Counted from the first letter of the stretch, positions 44,009-53,099 are shown. The stretch: 64,000 nucleotides of DNA from JAVJUS01 sp040220455 (GCA_040220455.1 JAVJUS010000033.1:49225-113224); one strand, 5' to 3'. The notes: generated from the sequence alone by a model not told the origin. Made by a program: numbers and translations.

Positions 44009-45373
44009 TCAGATGGCGCGCAGAGTGCGTTCCAGCGCGGCGACGCCGGCGACGATGTCGTCCTCGCCGACCGTCAGGGCGGGGTAGAAATGGGCGCTCA
44101 TCTCGTCGGCGTCCTTGGCGAAGCGCACCAGCAGCCCGTTGTCGTAGGCCGTCGCGCGCATCTTCAGGATCAGCGCGTCGCGGTCGGCGATGTCGGCGAT
44201 GTCCAGGACGACGCTCGACAGCAGGCCGATCACCGAGACCTCGCGCAGCCGGCCGATCGCCTGGCCCATGCGCTCCAGCTCGCGGCGCAGGACCGGCTCC
44301 ATGGCCGCCGCGTTCTCGACCAGCCGCTCGGTCTCCATGATGTCCAGGCAGGCCTGCGCGGCGGCGCAGGCGACCGGATGGCCGGCATAGGTGTTGAGGT
44401 GGATCAGCGGCTTGTCGGCGAAGGCGGCGTTGACCCGGCTCGACACCGCGACCGCGCCCATGGGCACGTAGCCGCTGGTCAGGCCCTTGGCGAAGGTCGT
44501 GATGTCGCCGCGCACGCCGAAATGCTCGATGCCGAACATCCGCCCCGTGCGCCCGAAGCCGCACACCACCTCGTCGACGATCAGCAGGATGCCGTGGGCG
44601 TCGCACAGCGCGCGCAGCCGACGGAAGTAGTCCGGATGCGGCACCTTCACCGCCTGGGGGATGGCGATCGGCTCGGCGATGATCGCGGCGATTGTCTCCG
44701 GCCCCTCACGGGCGATCGCCGTCTCGATGTCGTCGAGGCAGGCGAGCGTGCAGGCGACGTCGCCGCCGCAATGCCCGCAACGCTTGGGCGAGGGCTGGTT
44801 GACCTGCATGAAGCCGGGCGCCAGGTCGCCGAAGCCGCCGCGGAAGACGTCCATGCCCGTGGCCGCCATGCCGGCATAGGTCCAGCCGTGATAGGATCCG
44901 GTGCGCGAGAGCACCTTGGTCCGGCCCGGCTCCCCATTGCGGGCGTGGTAGTTGCGCGCGATCTTGACCGCGAGCTCGTTGGCCTCGCTGCCGCTCGAGG
45001 TGAAGGACAGGTTGGCGTCGTCGCATTCGGCCATGCCCGACAGCCGCTCGGCCAGGTCGACCGCCGCGGCATGAGTGACGCCGCCGTCGAGCGAGACGAA
45101 CTCCAGCCGCCGCGCCTGGTCGGCGATCGCCTCGGCGACCTCCGCCCGGCCGTGGCCGATCTGGCAGGCGCCCAGATGGAGGCCGGCGTCGAGCAGGCGA
45201 TTGCCGTCCTCGTCGATCAGGTAGGCGCCCTCGCCGGACACGATCACCTTCGGGAAGGCGCCGGGATAGGCCCGCTCGAAGCCGGGGAAATCGACGACGA
45301 AGTGGCGGAGGTAGCGCTTGGCCCGCTCCTGGGTGGAGGGGCGGTCGGCGACCGACGGGCTCGAAGAAGTCAT
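44009..45373 (-). CDS. Class III PLP-dependent aminotransferase
   Basis: A 454-residue class III aminotransferase. The PLP Lys296 is in FAKGLTSGYVPMGA, Asp267 in IVDEVVCGFGRTG, SSGSEANELAVK (127-138) holds the phosphate, and SYHGWTYAG is typical. A four-cysteine insert, CGHC at 199-202 with Cys208 and Cys212, looks able to bind a metal. The family acts on omega-amino groups of compounds such as GABA, beta-alanine, diaminobutyrate or putrescine. It lies 55 bp after the aldehyde dehydrogenase, whose substrate would be the aldehyde formed here. Confidence 0.93.
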   Translation of the reverse strand: MTSSSPSVADRPSTQERAKRYLRHFVVDFPGFERAYPGAFPKVIVSGEGAYLIDEDGNRLLDAGLHLGACQIGHGRAEVAEAIADQARRLEFVSLDGGVTHAAAVDLAERLSGMAECDDANLSFTSSGSEANELAVKIARNYHARNGEPGRTKVLSRTGSYHGWTYAGMAATGMDVFRGGFGDLAPGFMQVNQPSPKRCGHCGGDVACTLACLDDIETAIAREGPETIAAIIAEPIAIPQAVKVPHPDYFRRLRALCDAHGILLIVDEVVCGFGRTGRMFGIEHFGVRGDITTFAKGLTSGYVPMGAVAVSSRVNAAFADKPLIHLNTYAGHPVACAAAQACLDIMETERLVENAAAMEPVLRRELERMGQAIGRLREVSVIGLLSSVVLDIADIADRDALILKMRATAYDNGLLVRFAKDADEMSAHFYPALTVGEDDIVAGVAALERTLRAI

Positions 45374-45428
45374 CGCGGGGCTCGCGCGGCGGGCTGGGAA
45401 GGGGTGGGACGGGCGCGCACGGAGCGTC

Positions 45429-46952
45429 TCAGCTCCGCATGACGAAGGGGTTCTGGACCTCGTCGCTCAACTCGCACCACACGCTCTTGGTCTGCAGATA
45501 GGCGTCCATCGCCTCGATCCCGTTCTGACGGCCGATGCCGGACTGCTTGTAGCCGCCGAAGGGCGAGTTGAAGGTCATGCCGCGATACATGTTGACCCAG
45601 ACCGTGCCGGCCTGCAGGCGCGCGGCGACCCTGTGGCCGCGGCGGATATCCCGGCTCCAGACGCCGGCGGCGAGGCCGAACTCGGTGCCGTTGGCGAGCG
45701 CGATCGCCTCCTCCTCCTCGTCGAAGGGCATTACCGCCAGGACCGGCCCGAAGACCTCGTTATGGGCGATGAAGCTGTCGGGCGCCGCGCCGGTCAGCAC
45801 CGTGGGCTGGAAGAAGAATCCGTCGGGATAGCCCTCGACCGCCGCCCGGCCGCCGCCGGCGGCGACCTCCGCGCCCTCTTCCCGGGCGCGCGAGACCATG
45901 GAGAGGTTCTTGTCGAGCTGGGCCGAGGTGGCGACCGGGCCCATCTGCGTGCCGTCGTCGAACGGGCTGCCGATGGCGATGCCGCGGGCCTGGCCGACCA
46001 GCCACTCGACCGTCTCGTCATAGATCGAGCGGTGGATCAGCGCGCGCGAGCCGGCGACGCAGGTCTGCCCGGCGGCGGCGAAGATGCCCGCCAGCAGCCC
46101 GGCCCTGGCCTGCTCGATCCCGGCGTCGGGGAAGACGATGTTGGCGCTCTTGCCGCCCAGCTCCAGCGTGACATGGGCGAGCCGGCGCCCGGCGCGCTCG
46201 GCGATGGCGCGGCCGGCCGCGACGCCGCCGGTGAACGCGATCTTCGCCACGCCCGGGTGATCGACCAGAGCCTCGCCCGTGGCGCGCTCGCCGGCGACGA
46301 CGTTGACCACGCCGGGCGGGATGCCGGCCTGCTCGGCCAGGCGCGCGGCCTCGATCGGGCCCGCGGGCGTGACCTCGGAGGGCTTGATGATCACGGTATT
46401 GCCCGCCGCCAGGGCCGGCGCGACGGCCATGATCGTCAGGAACAGCGGCGAGTTCCACGGCGTGATCGCGGCGACCACGCCCAGCGGCTCGCGCCGGGTG
46501 TAGTTGAGCACCGAGGTCCGGTCGAGCGGAATGACCCGGCCCTCGATCTTGTCGGCCAGGCCGCCGTAGTAATAGAGCCAGTCGCAGACGATCTTGGCCT
46601 GGAGCACCATCTCGCCCGGCAGCTTGCCGTTCTGGGTCGCCTCCAGCCGGCCGAGGCGCTCGGCCTCCGCCGCGATCGCGTCGCCCCAGCGCATCAGCAG
46701 TCGCCCGCGGCGGGTCGGCGACAGCGTCGACCACGGGCCGGTGGTGAAGGCGTCGGTGGCGACCGAGACGGCGGCGTCGACCGCCGCGGCGTCGGCGACC
46801 GGGAACTCCGCCCAGGGCCGGCCGGTCGTCGGGTTGACCGAGACGAAGCGCTCGGCGCCCGTCGGGAACACGCTCTCGCCGCCGATGTGGTGGCCGTAGC
46901 GCTCGAGCCCGGCATCGCCTCGCGGCGCGGTGTGTTGGCTGGCGATGGTCAT
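45429..46952 (-). CDS. NAD(P)-dependent aldehyde dehydrogenase
   Basis: A 507-residue aldehyde dehydrogenase. Asn167 (TPWNSPLF), Glu264 (TLELGGKSAN) and the nucleophile Cys298 (AAGQTCVAGS) are all in place; FTGGVAAGR is the cofactor loop. It resembles the betaine-aldehyde/hydroxymuconic-semialdehyde group. It heads a three-gene unit with the class III aminotransferase and the dehydratase, with its own TTGACA promoter and palindrome in the 95-bp gap upstream. It probably oxidises a semialdehyde made by the aminotransferase. Confidence 0.95.
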   Translation of the reverse strand: MTIASQHTAPRGDAGLERYGHHIGGESVFPTGAERFVSVNPTTGRPWAEFPVADAAAVDAAVSVATDAFTTGPWSTLSPTRRGRLLMRWGDAIAAEAERLGRLEATQNGKLPGEMVLQAKIVCDWLYYYGGLADKIEGRVIPLDRTSVLNYTRREPLGVVAAITPWNSPLFLTIMAVAPALAAGNTVIIKPSEVTPAGPIEAARLAEQAGIPPGVVNVVAGERATGEALVDHPGVAKIAFTGGVAAGRAIAERAGRRLAHVTLELGGKSANIVFPDAGIEQARAGLLAGIFAAAGQTCVAGSRALIHRSIYDETVEWLVGQARGIAIGSPFDDGTQMGPVATSAQLDKNLSMVSRAREEGAEVAAGGGRAAVEGYPDGFFFQPTVLTGAAPDSFIAHNEVFGPVLAVMPFDEEEEAIALANGTEFGLAAGVWSRDIRRGHRVAARLQAGTVWVNMYRGMTFNSPFGGYKQSGIGRQNGIEAMDAYLQTKSVWCELSDEVQNPFVMRS

Positions 46953-46970
46953 CGCGATCCGTATCCCTAA

Positions 46971-47023
46971 AACATCAATGTTCTTTATTTTTTAGCATAG
47001 GCCCCGGCCGAAGCGGCTGTCAA
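46971..47023 (-). promoter_or_regulatory. Promoter and palindrome (operator B) of the ALDH operon
   Basis: Minus strand: TTGACA (47023-47018), 18-bp spacer, TATGCT (46999-46994), then an AT-rich stretch with the inverted repeat AACAT-CA-ATGTT (46971-46982). The layout equals that of operators A and D. The half-site is a variant (AACAT instead of AAGAT), so binding may be weaker. Confidence 0.6.
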
Positions 47024-47047
47024 GCACCCGGAGCGCCGCCCGGCGCC

Positions 47048-47800
47048 TCAGAAATCCGCCTCGGCGCGCAGCGCGTCGACCACGTCGCGGCCCGTCCGCG
47101 CGACCCGGCCAAGATTGAAGTGGAAGGCTCGCAGGGTCGCGTCATGGGCGTCGGCGTCGTAGTCGGCGGTGCCCTCGTCGACGATGACGCAGGCATAGCC
47201 GCGGTCGGCGGCGTCGCGCGCGGTGGTCTCGACGCACGCATTGGTCGACACGCCGGTGATCACCAGGGACTCGATGCCCATGGAGCGCAGTACGGTGTCG
47301 ATGTTGCCGCTGTTGAAGGCGCCCATGGTCAGCTTGCGCACGATGGTCTCGCCCGGCGCCGGCGCGACCTCGGGCCGCGGCTGATAGCCTTCGCCGCCGC
47401 TCCAGAAGATCCGCTCGACGCCGGAGTCCGTCTCGAGCTTGCGCGCCCATTGCCGGAAACGCTCGGGACAGTCCCGCATGTCCTCGTAGTCGGAGCCGAG
47501 CAGGACGTGGATCACCGGCAGCCCGTCGGCGCGGAAGGCCTCCAGCAGCTCGCGGATCGTCGGGATCATCACGGTCTCGACCCGGTCGTGGAAATAGGCC
47601 ATGGAGCCGGGGGCGACCCGCTCCATGGCCAGGCACACGCCGTGGCCGGGCGAGGCGTCGCGGTGCTGGACGTCGATAATCACCAGCGCCGTGGTCCCGT
47701 CCCGGCGCAGCGGGACGGGCGGGACCAGTGAATAGCCGTAGTCGAAGAAGCGCGTCCCGGCCCCGGCGGTCTCGTCCTTCGTGTCGGTCGTGTTCGTCAT
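47048..47800 (-). CDS. Isochorismatase-family cysteine hydrolase
   Basis: A 250-residue cysteine amidohydrolase. The triad is Asp43 (ALVIIDVQH), Lys156 (IVRKLTMGAF) and Cys189 (GVSTNACVETT). The family includes N-carbamoylsarcosine amidase, ureidoacrylate hydrolase, nicotinamidase and biuret hydrolase; the motifs do not single one out. It starts 10 bp after the M24 gene in the Pot-type operon. GAGGA precedes the ATG. With the M24 protein it may release ammonia or carbamate from an imported N-compound. Confidence 0.93.
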   Translation of the reverse strand: MTNTTDTKDETAGAGTRFFDYGYSLVPPVPLRRDGTTALVIIDVQHRDASPGHGVCLAMERVAPGSMAYFHDRVETVMIPTIRELLEAFRADGLPVIHVLLGSDYEDMRDCPERFRQWARKLETDSGVERIFWSGGEGYQPRPEVAPAPGETIVRKLTMGAFNSGNIDTVLRSMGIESLVITGVSTNACVETTARDAADRGYACVIVDEGTADYDADAHDATLRAFHFNLGRVARTGRDVVDALRAEADF

Positions 47801-47810
47801 CGGCCGGTCC

Positions 47811-49025
47811 TCACCACCAGTACATCGGGATCTTGGTCACCATCTCGATGCCGTCGCGGGTGACGATGAAGTTGTTCTCGAAGGTCGCGGTGCCGACGCC
47901 CTCCCGGGTCAGGAAGGCCTCCGAGCTGCAGACCATGTTCTCCTGGTAGACCTCGTCGCCGGTCAGGCAGTCGAGGTTGAGCAGGGGCTGTTCCCACATG
48001 CAGCCGTTGGAATGGCCGTAGTACGGCCAGTTGGCGTCGTACTCGCAGCGATCGCCGCGCACCGCGTCGTGGATCGCCATGGCCGAGCGGGTGATCTCCG
48101 CCATGTTGGCGCCAGGGCGGACCTTGGCCTCGATGCCCTCCTCCAGGATCCGCGCGCAGTCCTCGACCAGGCGGCGCTGCTCGGGCGTCGGCTTGCCGCC
48201 GCACACGCCGGTCCGCCCGGGGTCGAGCCAGTAGCCTTCCAGGATCGGGCCCCAGACGAAGACGTGGAACATCTCCCCCGGCTCGGGCGCCGTGGTCGAG
48301 AAGCCGTACATGGGCGAGCTCTCCGGCATGTGGCAGAGCGCGCCGTGCGAGATCGAGACCCGCTGGAACCCACCGCCCCGGCGCATCAGCTCGGCGATGC
48401 CCGCGCCCGCCGCCTCGGCCTCGGTACGGCCCATCGTCAGGGCGTTCATCACTTCGGTCATGGCGGCGTCGGCGATGTCGCCGGCCTCGCGGAAGACCTC
48501 CAGCTCGGCCGGGCTCTTCACCCGGCGGACCGTGGCGACCAGGTCGTCCTCGTAGACGAACTCGATGCCCGGCAGCGCGGCCTCGATCTGCTTGCCGTAC
48601 TTGACCGGCAGGACGTCGCCACCGACCCAGGCGACCTTGCCCTCGATGCCGCGCGCCCGCAGCGCGTCGGCGACGCCCTTGATCGGGTCGAGATGGGGGA
48701 CGTGGCGTTCCGTCGCCATGCGGTCGAGCCGCGGCGCGAACTCGTCGGAATGGACCTCCGGCTCCTCGCCCGCATGCAGGATCGTGCCGGAGAAGGAGCG
48801 CGCCTGGAACGCCGGCGTGTCGGGTTCCTGGCCGGAATGGCTCGAATAGAAGTTGGTCAGGTAGAGCATGTCCATCGAGCGCTCGTAGGTGCCGGCGCTC
48901 TTGCCCCAGACCACCGCCGTCTCGTAGCCGCGGCGGCGCATCTCGGCGTAGACCCGCGCCCAGCGGTCCTCGTACTCGGCCTGCGAGAAGCGGCGCGCCG
49001 CGCCGGGGGTCCAGTCCTTGCCCAT
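47811..49025 (-). CDS. M24-family (pita-bread) hydrolase with incomplete metal site
   Basis: A 404-residue creatinase/aminopeptidase-fold protein. Canonical M24 metal ligands are Asp, Asp, His, Glu, Glu. Here the first Asp is Val257 (FHVFVWGP), while Asp268 (YWLDPGRTG), His338 (YYGHSNG), Glu369 (SSEAFL) and Glu383 (TFENNFIVT) remain. Loss of metal ligands is known in creatinase and is reported for ectoine hydrolase (DoeA/EutD), so it may be a C-N hydrolase rather than a peptidase. It is in the Pot-type ABC operon, 61 bp after the permease and 10 bp before the isochorismatase-like gene. GAGAGG precedes the ATG. Confidence 0.9.
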   Translation of the reverse strand: MGKDWTPGAARRFSQAEYEDRWARVYAEMRRRGYETAVVWGKSAGTYERSMDMLYLTNFYSSHSGQEPDTPAFQARSFSGTILHAGEEPEVHSDEFAPRLDRMATERHVPHLDPIKGVADALRARGIEGKVAWVGGDVLPVKYGKQIEAALPGIEFVYEDDLVATVRRVKSPAELEVFREAGDIADAAMTEVMNALTMGRTEAEAAGAGIAELMRRGGGFQRVSISHGALCHMPESSPMYGFSTTAPEPGEMFHVFVWGPILEGYWLDPGRTGVCGGKPTPEQRRLVEDCARILEEGIEAKVRPGANMAEITRSAMAIHDAVRGDRCEYDANWPYYGHSNGCMWEQPLLNLDCLTGDEVYQENMVCSSEAFLTREGVGTATFENNFIVTRDGIEMVTKIPMYWW

Positions 49026-49086
49026 GGTATCGACCTCTCGTGTCGGTCTCGGGGTTGCGGGAGGGGGCCGGGCCGCCGGACGGCGC

Positions 49087-49869
49087 CTAGCCCCGGTAGC
49101 GGGTGACCCTGAGGGCGAGCAGGCTGGCGACCAGGATCAACGTGACCAGCACGACGCCGACCACGTTGATGCCGGGGTTCACCCCCTTGCGCAGCATGCC
49201 CCACATGAAGGTCGGCAGCGTGTTGCCGCCGCCGATGGTGAACAGCGCGATGACGAAGTCGTCGAGCGACAGCGCCATGGCGACCAGCGCCGCGCCGATG
49301 ATCGTCGGCCGCGCCACCGGCAGGACCACGGTCGCGAAGGTCCGCCAGGGCGAGGCGCCGAGATCGCGCGCGCTGTCGATGATCGCCGGGTCGAAGGCGG
49401 CCATGCGGGCGTAGACGATCAGCACCACGAAGGGCAGCGTGTAGACCAGGTGGCCGAGGATCACCGTCGGCAGCCCGAGGCCGAGCCCGGTGCCGACGAA
49501 GAAGGTCAGCATCGACAGCGCCAGCACCAGCGGCGGCAGCATCACCGGCAGGCTGAATACCGAGATCAGCGCGCCCGCGCGCCGCGCCGGCAGCCGCGCC
49601 ATGGCCATCGCCGCCATGGTGCCGACCGTGGTCGAGGCGAAGCCGACGGCGACGCAGACGACGAGGCTGTTCTTCAGCGCGATCCAGAACTCCGGCGTCG
49701 CCGCCAGCTCCCGGTACCAGCGCACCGACCAGCCGGTCACCGGCAGCGTCAGGACCGAGCCCGCGGAAAACGAGAAGACGAACAGCGCCACCAGCGGCGC
49801 CAGCATGAAGAAGACCGCCGCGGTGCCGGCGACCCACCAGACCAGGGCGATGGCGTCGAGCCGCCTCAT
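49087..49869 (-). CDS. Polyamine/opine-type ABC permease, PotC-like
   Basis: A 260-residue permease of the PotC class. It has an N-terminal membrane segment (FFMLAPLVALFVFSFSAG), LKNSLVVCVAVGFASTTVGT, and the EAA loop (IDSARDLGASPWRTF then LPVARP), the form typical of spermidine/putrescine and similar importers. It overlaps the PotB-like gene by 4 bp. Partner of the next gene; the system probably brings in a small nitrogen compound. Confidence 0.93.
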   Translation of the reverse strand: MRRLDAIALVWWVAGTAAVFFMLAPLVALFVFSFSAGSVLTLPVTGWSVRWYRELAATPEFWIALKNSLVVCVAVGFASTTVGTMAAMAMARLPARRAGALISVFSLPVMLPPLVLALSMLTFFVGTGLGLGLPTVILGHLVYTLPFVVLIVYARMAAFDPAIIDSARDLGASPWRTFATVVLPVARPTIIGAALVAMALSLDDFVIALFTIGGGNTLPTFMWGMLRKGVNPGINVVGVVLVTLILVASLLALRVTRYRG

Positions 49870-50708
49870 CGGTAGGCCACCGCCCGGCGCACGCCGAGCG
49901 CCACGGCCGAGACCACGACCAGGCAGCAGGCGAGCATGGTGAAGGCCATGGCCGCGCCCATGGGCTGGTTCAGCCGCTGGGTGAACTGGCCCTGGACGAA
50001 GACGCCGAAGAGCGAGGCGTCCGGCCCGCCGACCAGCCGCGCCGTCGCGAAGTCGCCGCTGGTGAACAGGAAGGTCAGGGTGAAGGCGGCGACGATGCCG
50101 GTGCGGCACTGGGGCAGGACAATGTGCCGGAAGACGTGCCACCGGCTCGCCCCCAGGTCTCGCGCGGCCTCCAGCGGATCGTCCCGGATCGCGTGCATGA
50201 CGCCGTAGAGCGGCAGGATCGCGAAGGGCACCAGGTAGTGGCCGAGCGTGATCACCACCGCGACCGGGTTGAACAGGAAGACCGAGATCGGCTCCTCGAT
50301 CAGCCCCGCGGTGATCAGCGAGGCGTTGAGGATGCCGCTGTCGCCCAGGATGGTGCGCCACATGTAGATCTTGGTGAGGTAGCCGCCGAACAGCGTCAGC
50401 ATGGCGGCGAAGAGCAGCAGCGGCGCGAAGCGGCCCGCCTTGAACCGGCAGAGATAGACGTAGAAGAACGCGAAGCCGGTCACCGTCGTCGCGACGATGA
50501 AGGCGAGCACCAGCGTGTCGAGCAGCGGACCGGAATAGTCGGTGAAGACGCGCAGGTAGTTCTCCGCCGTCGTCTCCTTGACCAGGCGGTAGGAGCGCAC
50601 CTGCCAGAAGCTGACCACGAAGAAGTACGCCGCCGGCAGGACGAAGCACACGGCGAAGACCCCGAAGGCGGGGGACAGCAGCACCAGAGGGCCGCGGCGA
50701 AGCGTCAT
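49866..50708 (-). CDS. Polyamine/opine-type ABC permease, PotB-like
   Basis: A 280-residue PotB-type permease. FVLPAAYFFVVSFWQV is the first membrane segment; YLRVFTDYSGPLLDTLVLAF follows, and the EAA loop is LEAARDLGASRWHVF with LPQCRTG. Start and stop overlap the neighbouring ATPase and PotC-like genes by 4 bp each. Confidence 0.93.
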   Translation of the reverse strand: MTLRRGPLVLLSPAFGVFAVCFVLPAAYFFVVSFWQVRSYRLVKETTAENYLRVFTDYSGPLLDTLVLAFIVATTVTGFAFFYVYLCRFKAGRFAPLLLFAAMLTLFGGYLTKIYMWRTILGDSGILNASLITAGLIEEPISVFLFNPVAVVITLGHYLVPFAILPLYGVMHAIRDDPLEAARDLGASRWHVFRHIVLPQCRTGIVAAFTLTFLFTSGDFATARLVGGPDASLFGVFVQGQFTQRLNQPMGAAMAFTMLACCLVVVSAVALGVRRAVAYR

Positions 50709-51856
50709 GGCGCCGGCCCGCCGGCGATCACGACCTGGTCCGCCGGCCGCCAGGACAGGACGACGCGGCTGCCGATCTCCAGCGGTTCGACCGGGCCGGT
50801 GACGGTGCGCGTCACCGCGATCTCCCGGTCCCCGACGGCGACCAGGAACTTCACCGACGGCCCGAGCGGCACGATGTCGACCAGCCGCCCGTCCAGCGCG
50901 ATCCGGTCGCCGCCCCGCCCGGCGGCGCCGGCGGCGGCCGCCGGTCCGGTCTCGAGCGTGATCGCCTGGGGCCGCACGACGGCGGTGACGGGGCCGTCGC
51001 GGCCTGCGTCGGCGAACGCGGGGCCGATGTCGAGATCGACCCGGCCGCCCGCGCGGCGCCCGTCGAACAGGTTGGCGTCGCCGACGAAGGTGGCGACGAA
51101 GCGCGTGGCCGGCCGGCCATAGATCTCGGTCGGGCCGCCCTCCTGGACGACGCGGCCGTCCTGCATGACCAGGATGCGGTTGGCCAGCGCCATCGCCTCC
51201 TCCTGGTCGTGGGTGACGAAGACGAAGGTGCCGCCGATCGACCGGTGGATGCCGCGCAGCTCCTCCTGCATGGTCTTGCGCAGCTTGAGGTCGAGGGCGG
51301 CCAGCGGCTCGTCGAGCAGCAGAACCTCCGGGCGCATCACCAGCGTACGGGCGAGCGCGACGCGCTGGGCCTGGCCGCCGGAGAGCTGCGGTGCGAGGCG
51401 GTCGGCGAAGCTCTCCATGTGGACCAGCGCCAGCGCCTCCTCCACCCGCCGGTCGCGCTCGGCCGCGGACACGCGCGCGATGCGCAGGCCGTAGGCGACG
51501 TTCTGGCGCACCGTCATGTGGGGGAACAGGCCGTAGCCCTGGAAGACCATGTTGGTCGGCCGCCGGTCGGGCGGCAGGCGTGTGACGTCGCGCCCGGCGA
51601 TCTCGATCGTCCCGCCGCTCGGCTCCAGGAAGCCGCCGATCATGCGCAGCAGCGAGGTCTTGCCGCAGCCCGACGGCCCCAGGATCGCGACGAAGTCGTG
51701 GCGGTGGACCGCGAGATCGACCGGGTGGACGGCGACATGGGCGCCGAAGCGCCGCGTCACGCCGGACAGGCGGACGAGCGGCTCGGCCCGCCCCGCCCCG
51801 GGCGCGGGGCCCGGGGCGACGGCGGACCGAGCATCCGTGGAGGCCTGGAGGCTCAT
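50705..51856 (-). CDS. Polyamine/opine-type ABC ATPase, PotA-like
   Basis: A 383-residue ATPase. Walker A GPSGCGKT, NMVFQGYGLFPHMTV, signature LSGGQAQRVALART, Walker B EVLLLDEPLAALD and VTHDQEEAMALA are intact; the C-terminal TOBE domain ends the chain. A TTG three codons upstream is a possible start, but ATG 51854-51856 is preferred. It lies 5 bp after the binding-protein stop. Confidence 0.95.
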   Translation of the reverse strand: MSLQASTDARSAVAPGPAPGAGRAEPLVRLSGVTRRFGAHVAVHPVDLAVHRHDFVAILGPSGCGKTSLLRMIGGFLEPSGGTIEIAGRDVTRLPPDRRPTNMVFQGYGLFPHMTVRQNVAYGLRIARVSAAERDRRVEEALALVHMESFADRLAPQLSGGQAQRVALARTLVMRPEVLLLDEPLAALDLKLRKTMQEELRGIHRSIGGTFVFVTHDQEEAMALANRILVMQDGRVVQEGGPTEIYGRPATRFVATFVGDANLFDGRRAGGRVDLDIGPAFADAGRDGPVTAVVRPQAITLETGPAAAAGAAGRGGDRIALDGRLVDIVPLGPSVKFLVAVGDREIAVTRTVTGPVEPLEIGSRVVLSWRPADQVVIAGGPAP

Positions 51857-51861
51857 GCCGT

Positions 51862-53046
51862 TCAAGCCTTCAGGAACCGTTCCCAGCCCTCGAGGATGTC
51901 GTCATAGGTCATGTAGCCGTCGACCGGCTCGACCGGCCAGAACGGGAACAGACCGCCCGCCTTGGCGAAGTAGCCCTCGATGTCGTCATAGGGATAGATG
52001 CTGCGGGGCTGCTCGCTCAGCATCGGGACCGCGTCGGCGACGGTGACCGCCGTCAGGTTCTCCTCCGCCGTCTTGGCCTGGGCCGCCGGGTCGATCGTCT
52101 GGTTGAGGATGGTGTAGGCCGCGTCCTTGTTGGGCGCGTCGGCGACCATCGACCAGACGTCGACGAAGGTCAGCGTGCCTTCCTCGGGGATCACCCACTC
52201 GATCGGCGGCGCGTCCTCGCCTGCCCAGACGCTGATCGGCTCCCAGCCCGGCGCCATGATGACGTCGCCGCTGGCGAGCAGGCCGGCGAGTTCGCCGTAG
52301 CTGCTGGTGACCGTGCGCAGGTGGTCCTTCTTGAGCGTGATCAGCAGGTCGACCGTCTTCTCGAGCTGCTCGCGCGTGACCAGGTGCGGGCTGTCGATGT
52401 CGTTCGCCGCCATGAGGAACGGCGTCATGATCGAGACCACGTCGGTCGACACCGCGACCTTGCCCTTGTACTCGGGCTTCATCATGTCGAACCACGAGGT
52501 CGGCGTCTCGGTGACGACATTCGCGTTGTACATCAGCGGCACCGAGCCCCAGATGAACGGCACGGCGTAGACCTCGCCGTCGACGCGGATCGTCTCCATG
52601 TCCCGGAACAGCGGGAAGAGCTTGTCCCAGTTGGGCAGGCGGGAGAGGTCCAGCGGTTCCAGCGCGCCGAGCTGGACGTAGAACGGGATGTAGCTCGCCA
52701 CCGGCGTGACCACGTCCATCGACCCGCGGCCGCCGGCCTGGATCGAGGCGATGATCTCCTCGTTGCCGGCCATGTAGGTGGTCTGCAGCGTGATGTCGTT
52801 GGCCTCGTAGAAGCCGTCGACGTCGATGCCCGTGTCGTAGCCCTGCCAGCCCATGTAGTTGACCCGGGTCTGCGCGGCGGCCCGCGGCGCGAAGGGTGCC
52901 ATCGCGGCCATCCCGCCGGCGGCCAGGAGGCCGGCGTTGAAGCCCCGGCGGCCCATCGAGGGAAGGGCCAGACGGGTGCGCAGGAGGCCATCGGGGCCGG
53001 CGGCGGGAGGGCCGTACGGGCCGTTCCGCCCGATGTCTCGTGTCAT
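51862..53046 (-). CDS. Extracellular solute-binding protein, PotD-like
   Basis: A 394-residue PotD/family-1-type binding protein with a Tat-like leader (MGRRGFNAGLLAAGG, residues 31-45, ending PRAAAQ). Mature blocks: RVNYMGWQGYDTG, MDVVTPVASYIPFYV, VPFIWGSVPLMYN and APGWEPISVW. It is first in the operon binding protein, ATPase, permeases, M24, isochorismatase-like, with operator C upstream. The ligand is probably a polyamine, betaine-like or other small N-compound (inference). Confidence 0.92.
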   Translation of the reverse strand: MTRDIGRNGPYGPPAAGPDGLLRTRLALPSMGRRGFNAGLLAAGGMAAMAPFAPRAAAQTRVNYMGWQGYDTGIDVDGFYEANDITLQTTYMAGNEEIIASIQAGGRGSMDVVTPVASYIPFYVQLGALEPLDLSRLPNWDKLFPLFRDMETIRVDGEVYAVPFIWGSVPLMYNANVVTETPTSWFDMMKPEYKGKVAVSTDVVSIMTPFLMAANDIDSPHLVTREQLEKTVDLLITLKKDHLRTVTSSYGELAGLLASGDVIMAPGWEPISVWAGEDAPPIEWVIPEEGTLTFVDVWSMVADAPNKDAAYTILNQTIDPAAQAKTAEENLTAVTVADAVPMLSEQPRSIYPYDDIEGYFAKAGGLFPFWPVEPVDGYMTYDDILEGWERFLKA

Positions 53047-53080
53047 TTGCTGTCGTGCTCCCTGTTCTTATATCAGTTAA

Positions 53081-53099
53081 TCATCAATATCTTTGATGA
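53081..53099 (-). promoter_or_regulatory. Palindrome (operator C) upstream of the Pot-type operon
   Basis: TCATCAA-TATCT-TTGATGA is a perfect 7-base inverted repeat 35 bp before the PotD-like ATG. It shares 13 consecutive bases (TATCTTTGATGAA) with operator A. A weaker -35-like TTGAAT lies at 53117-53112; the -10 is not clear. Confidence 0.6.
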
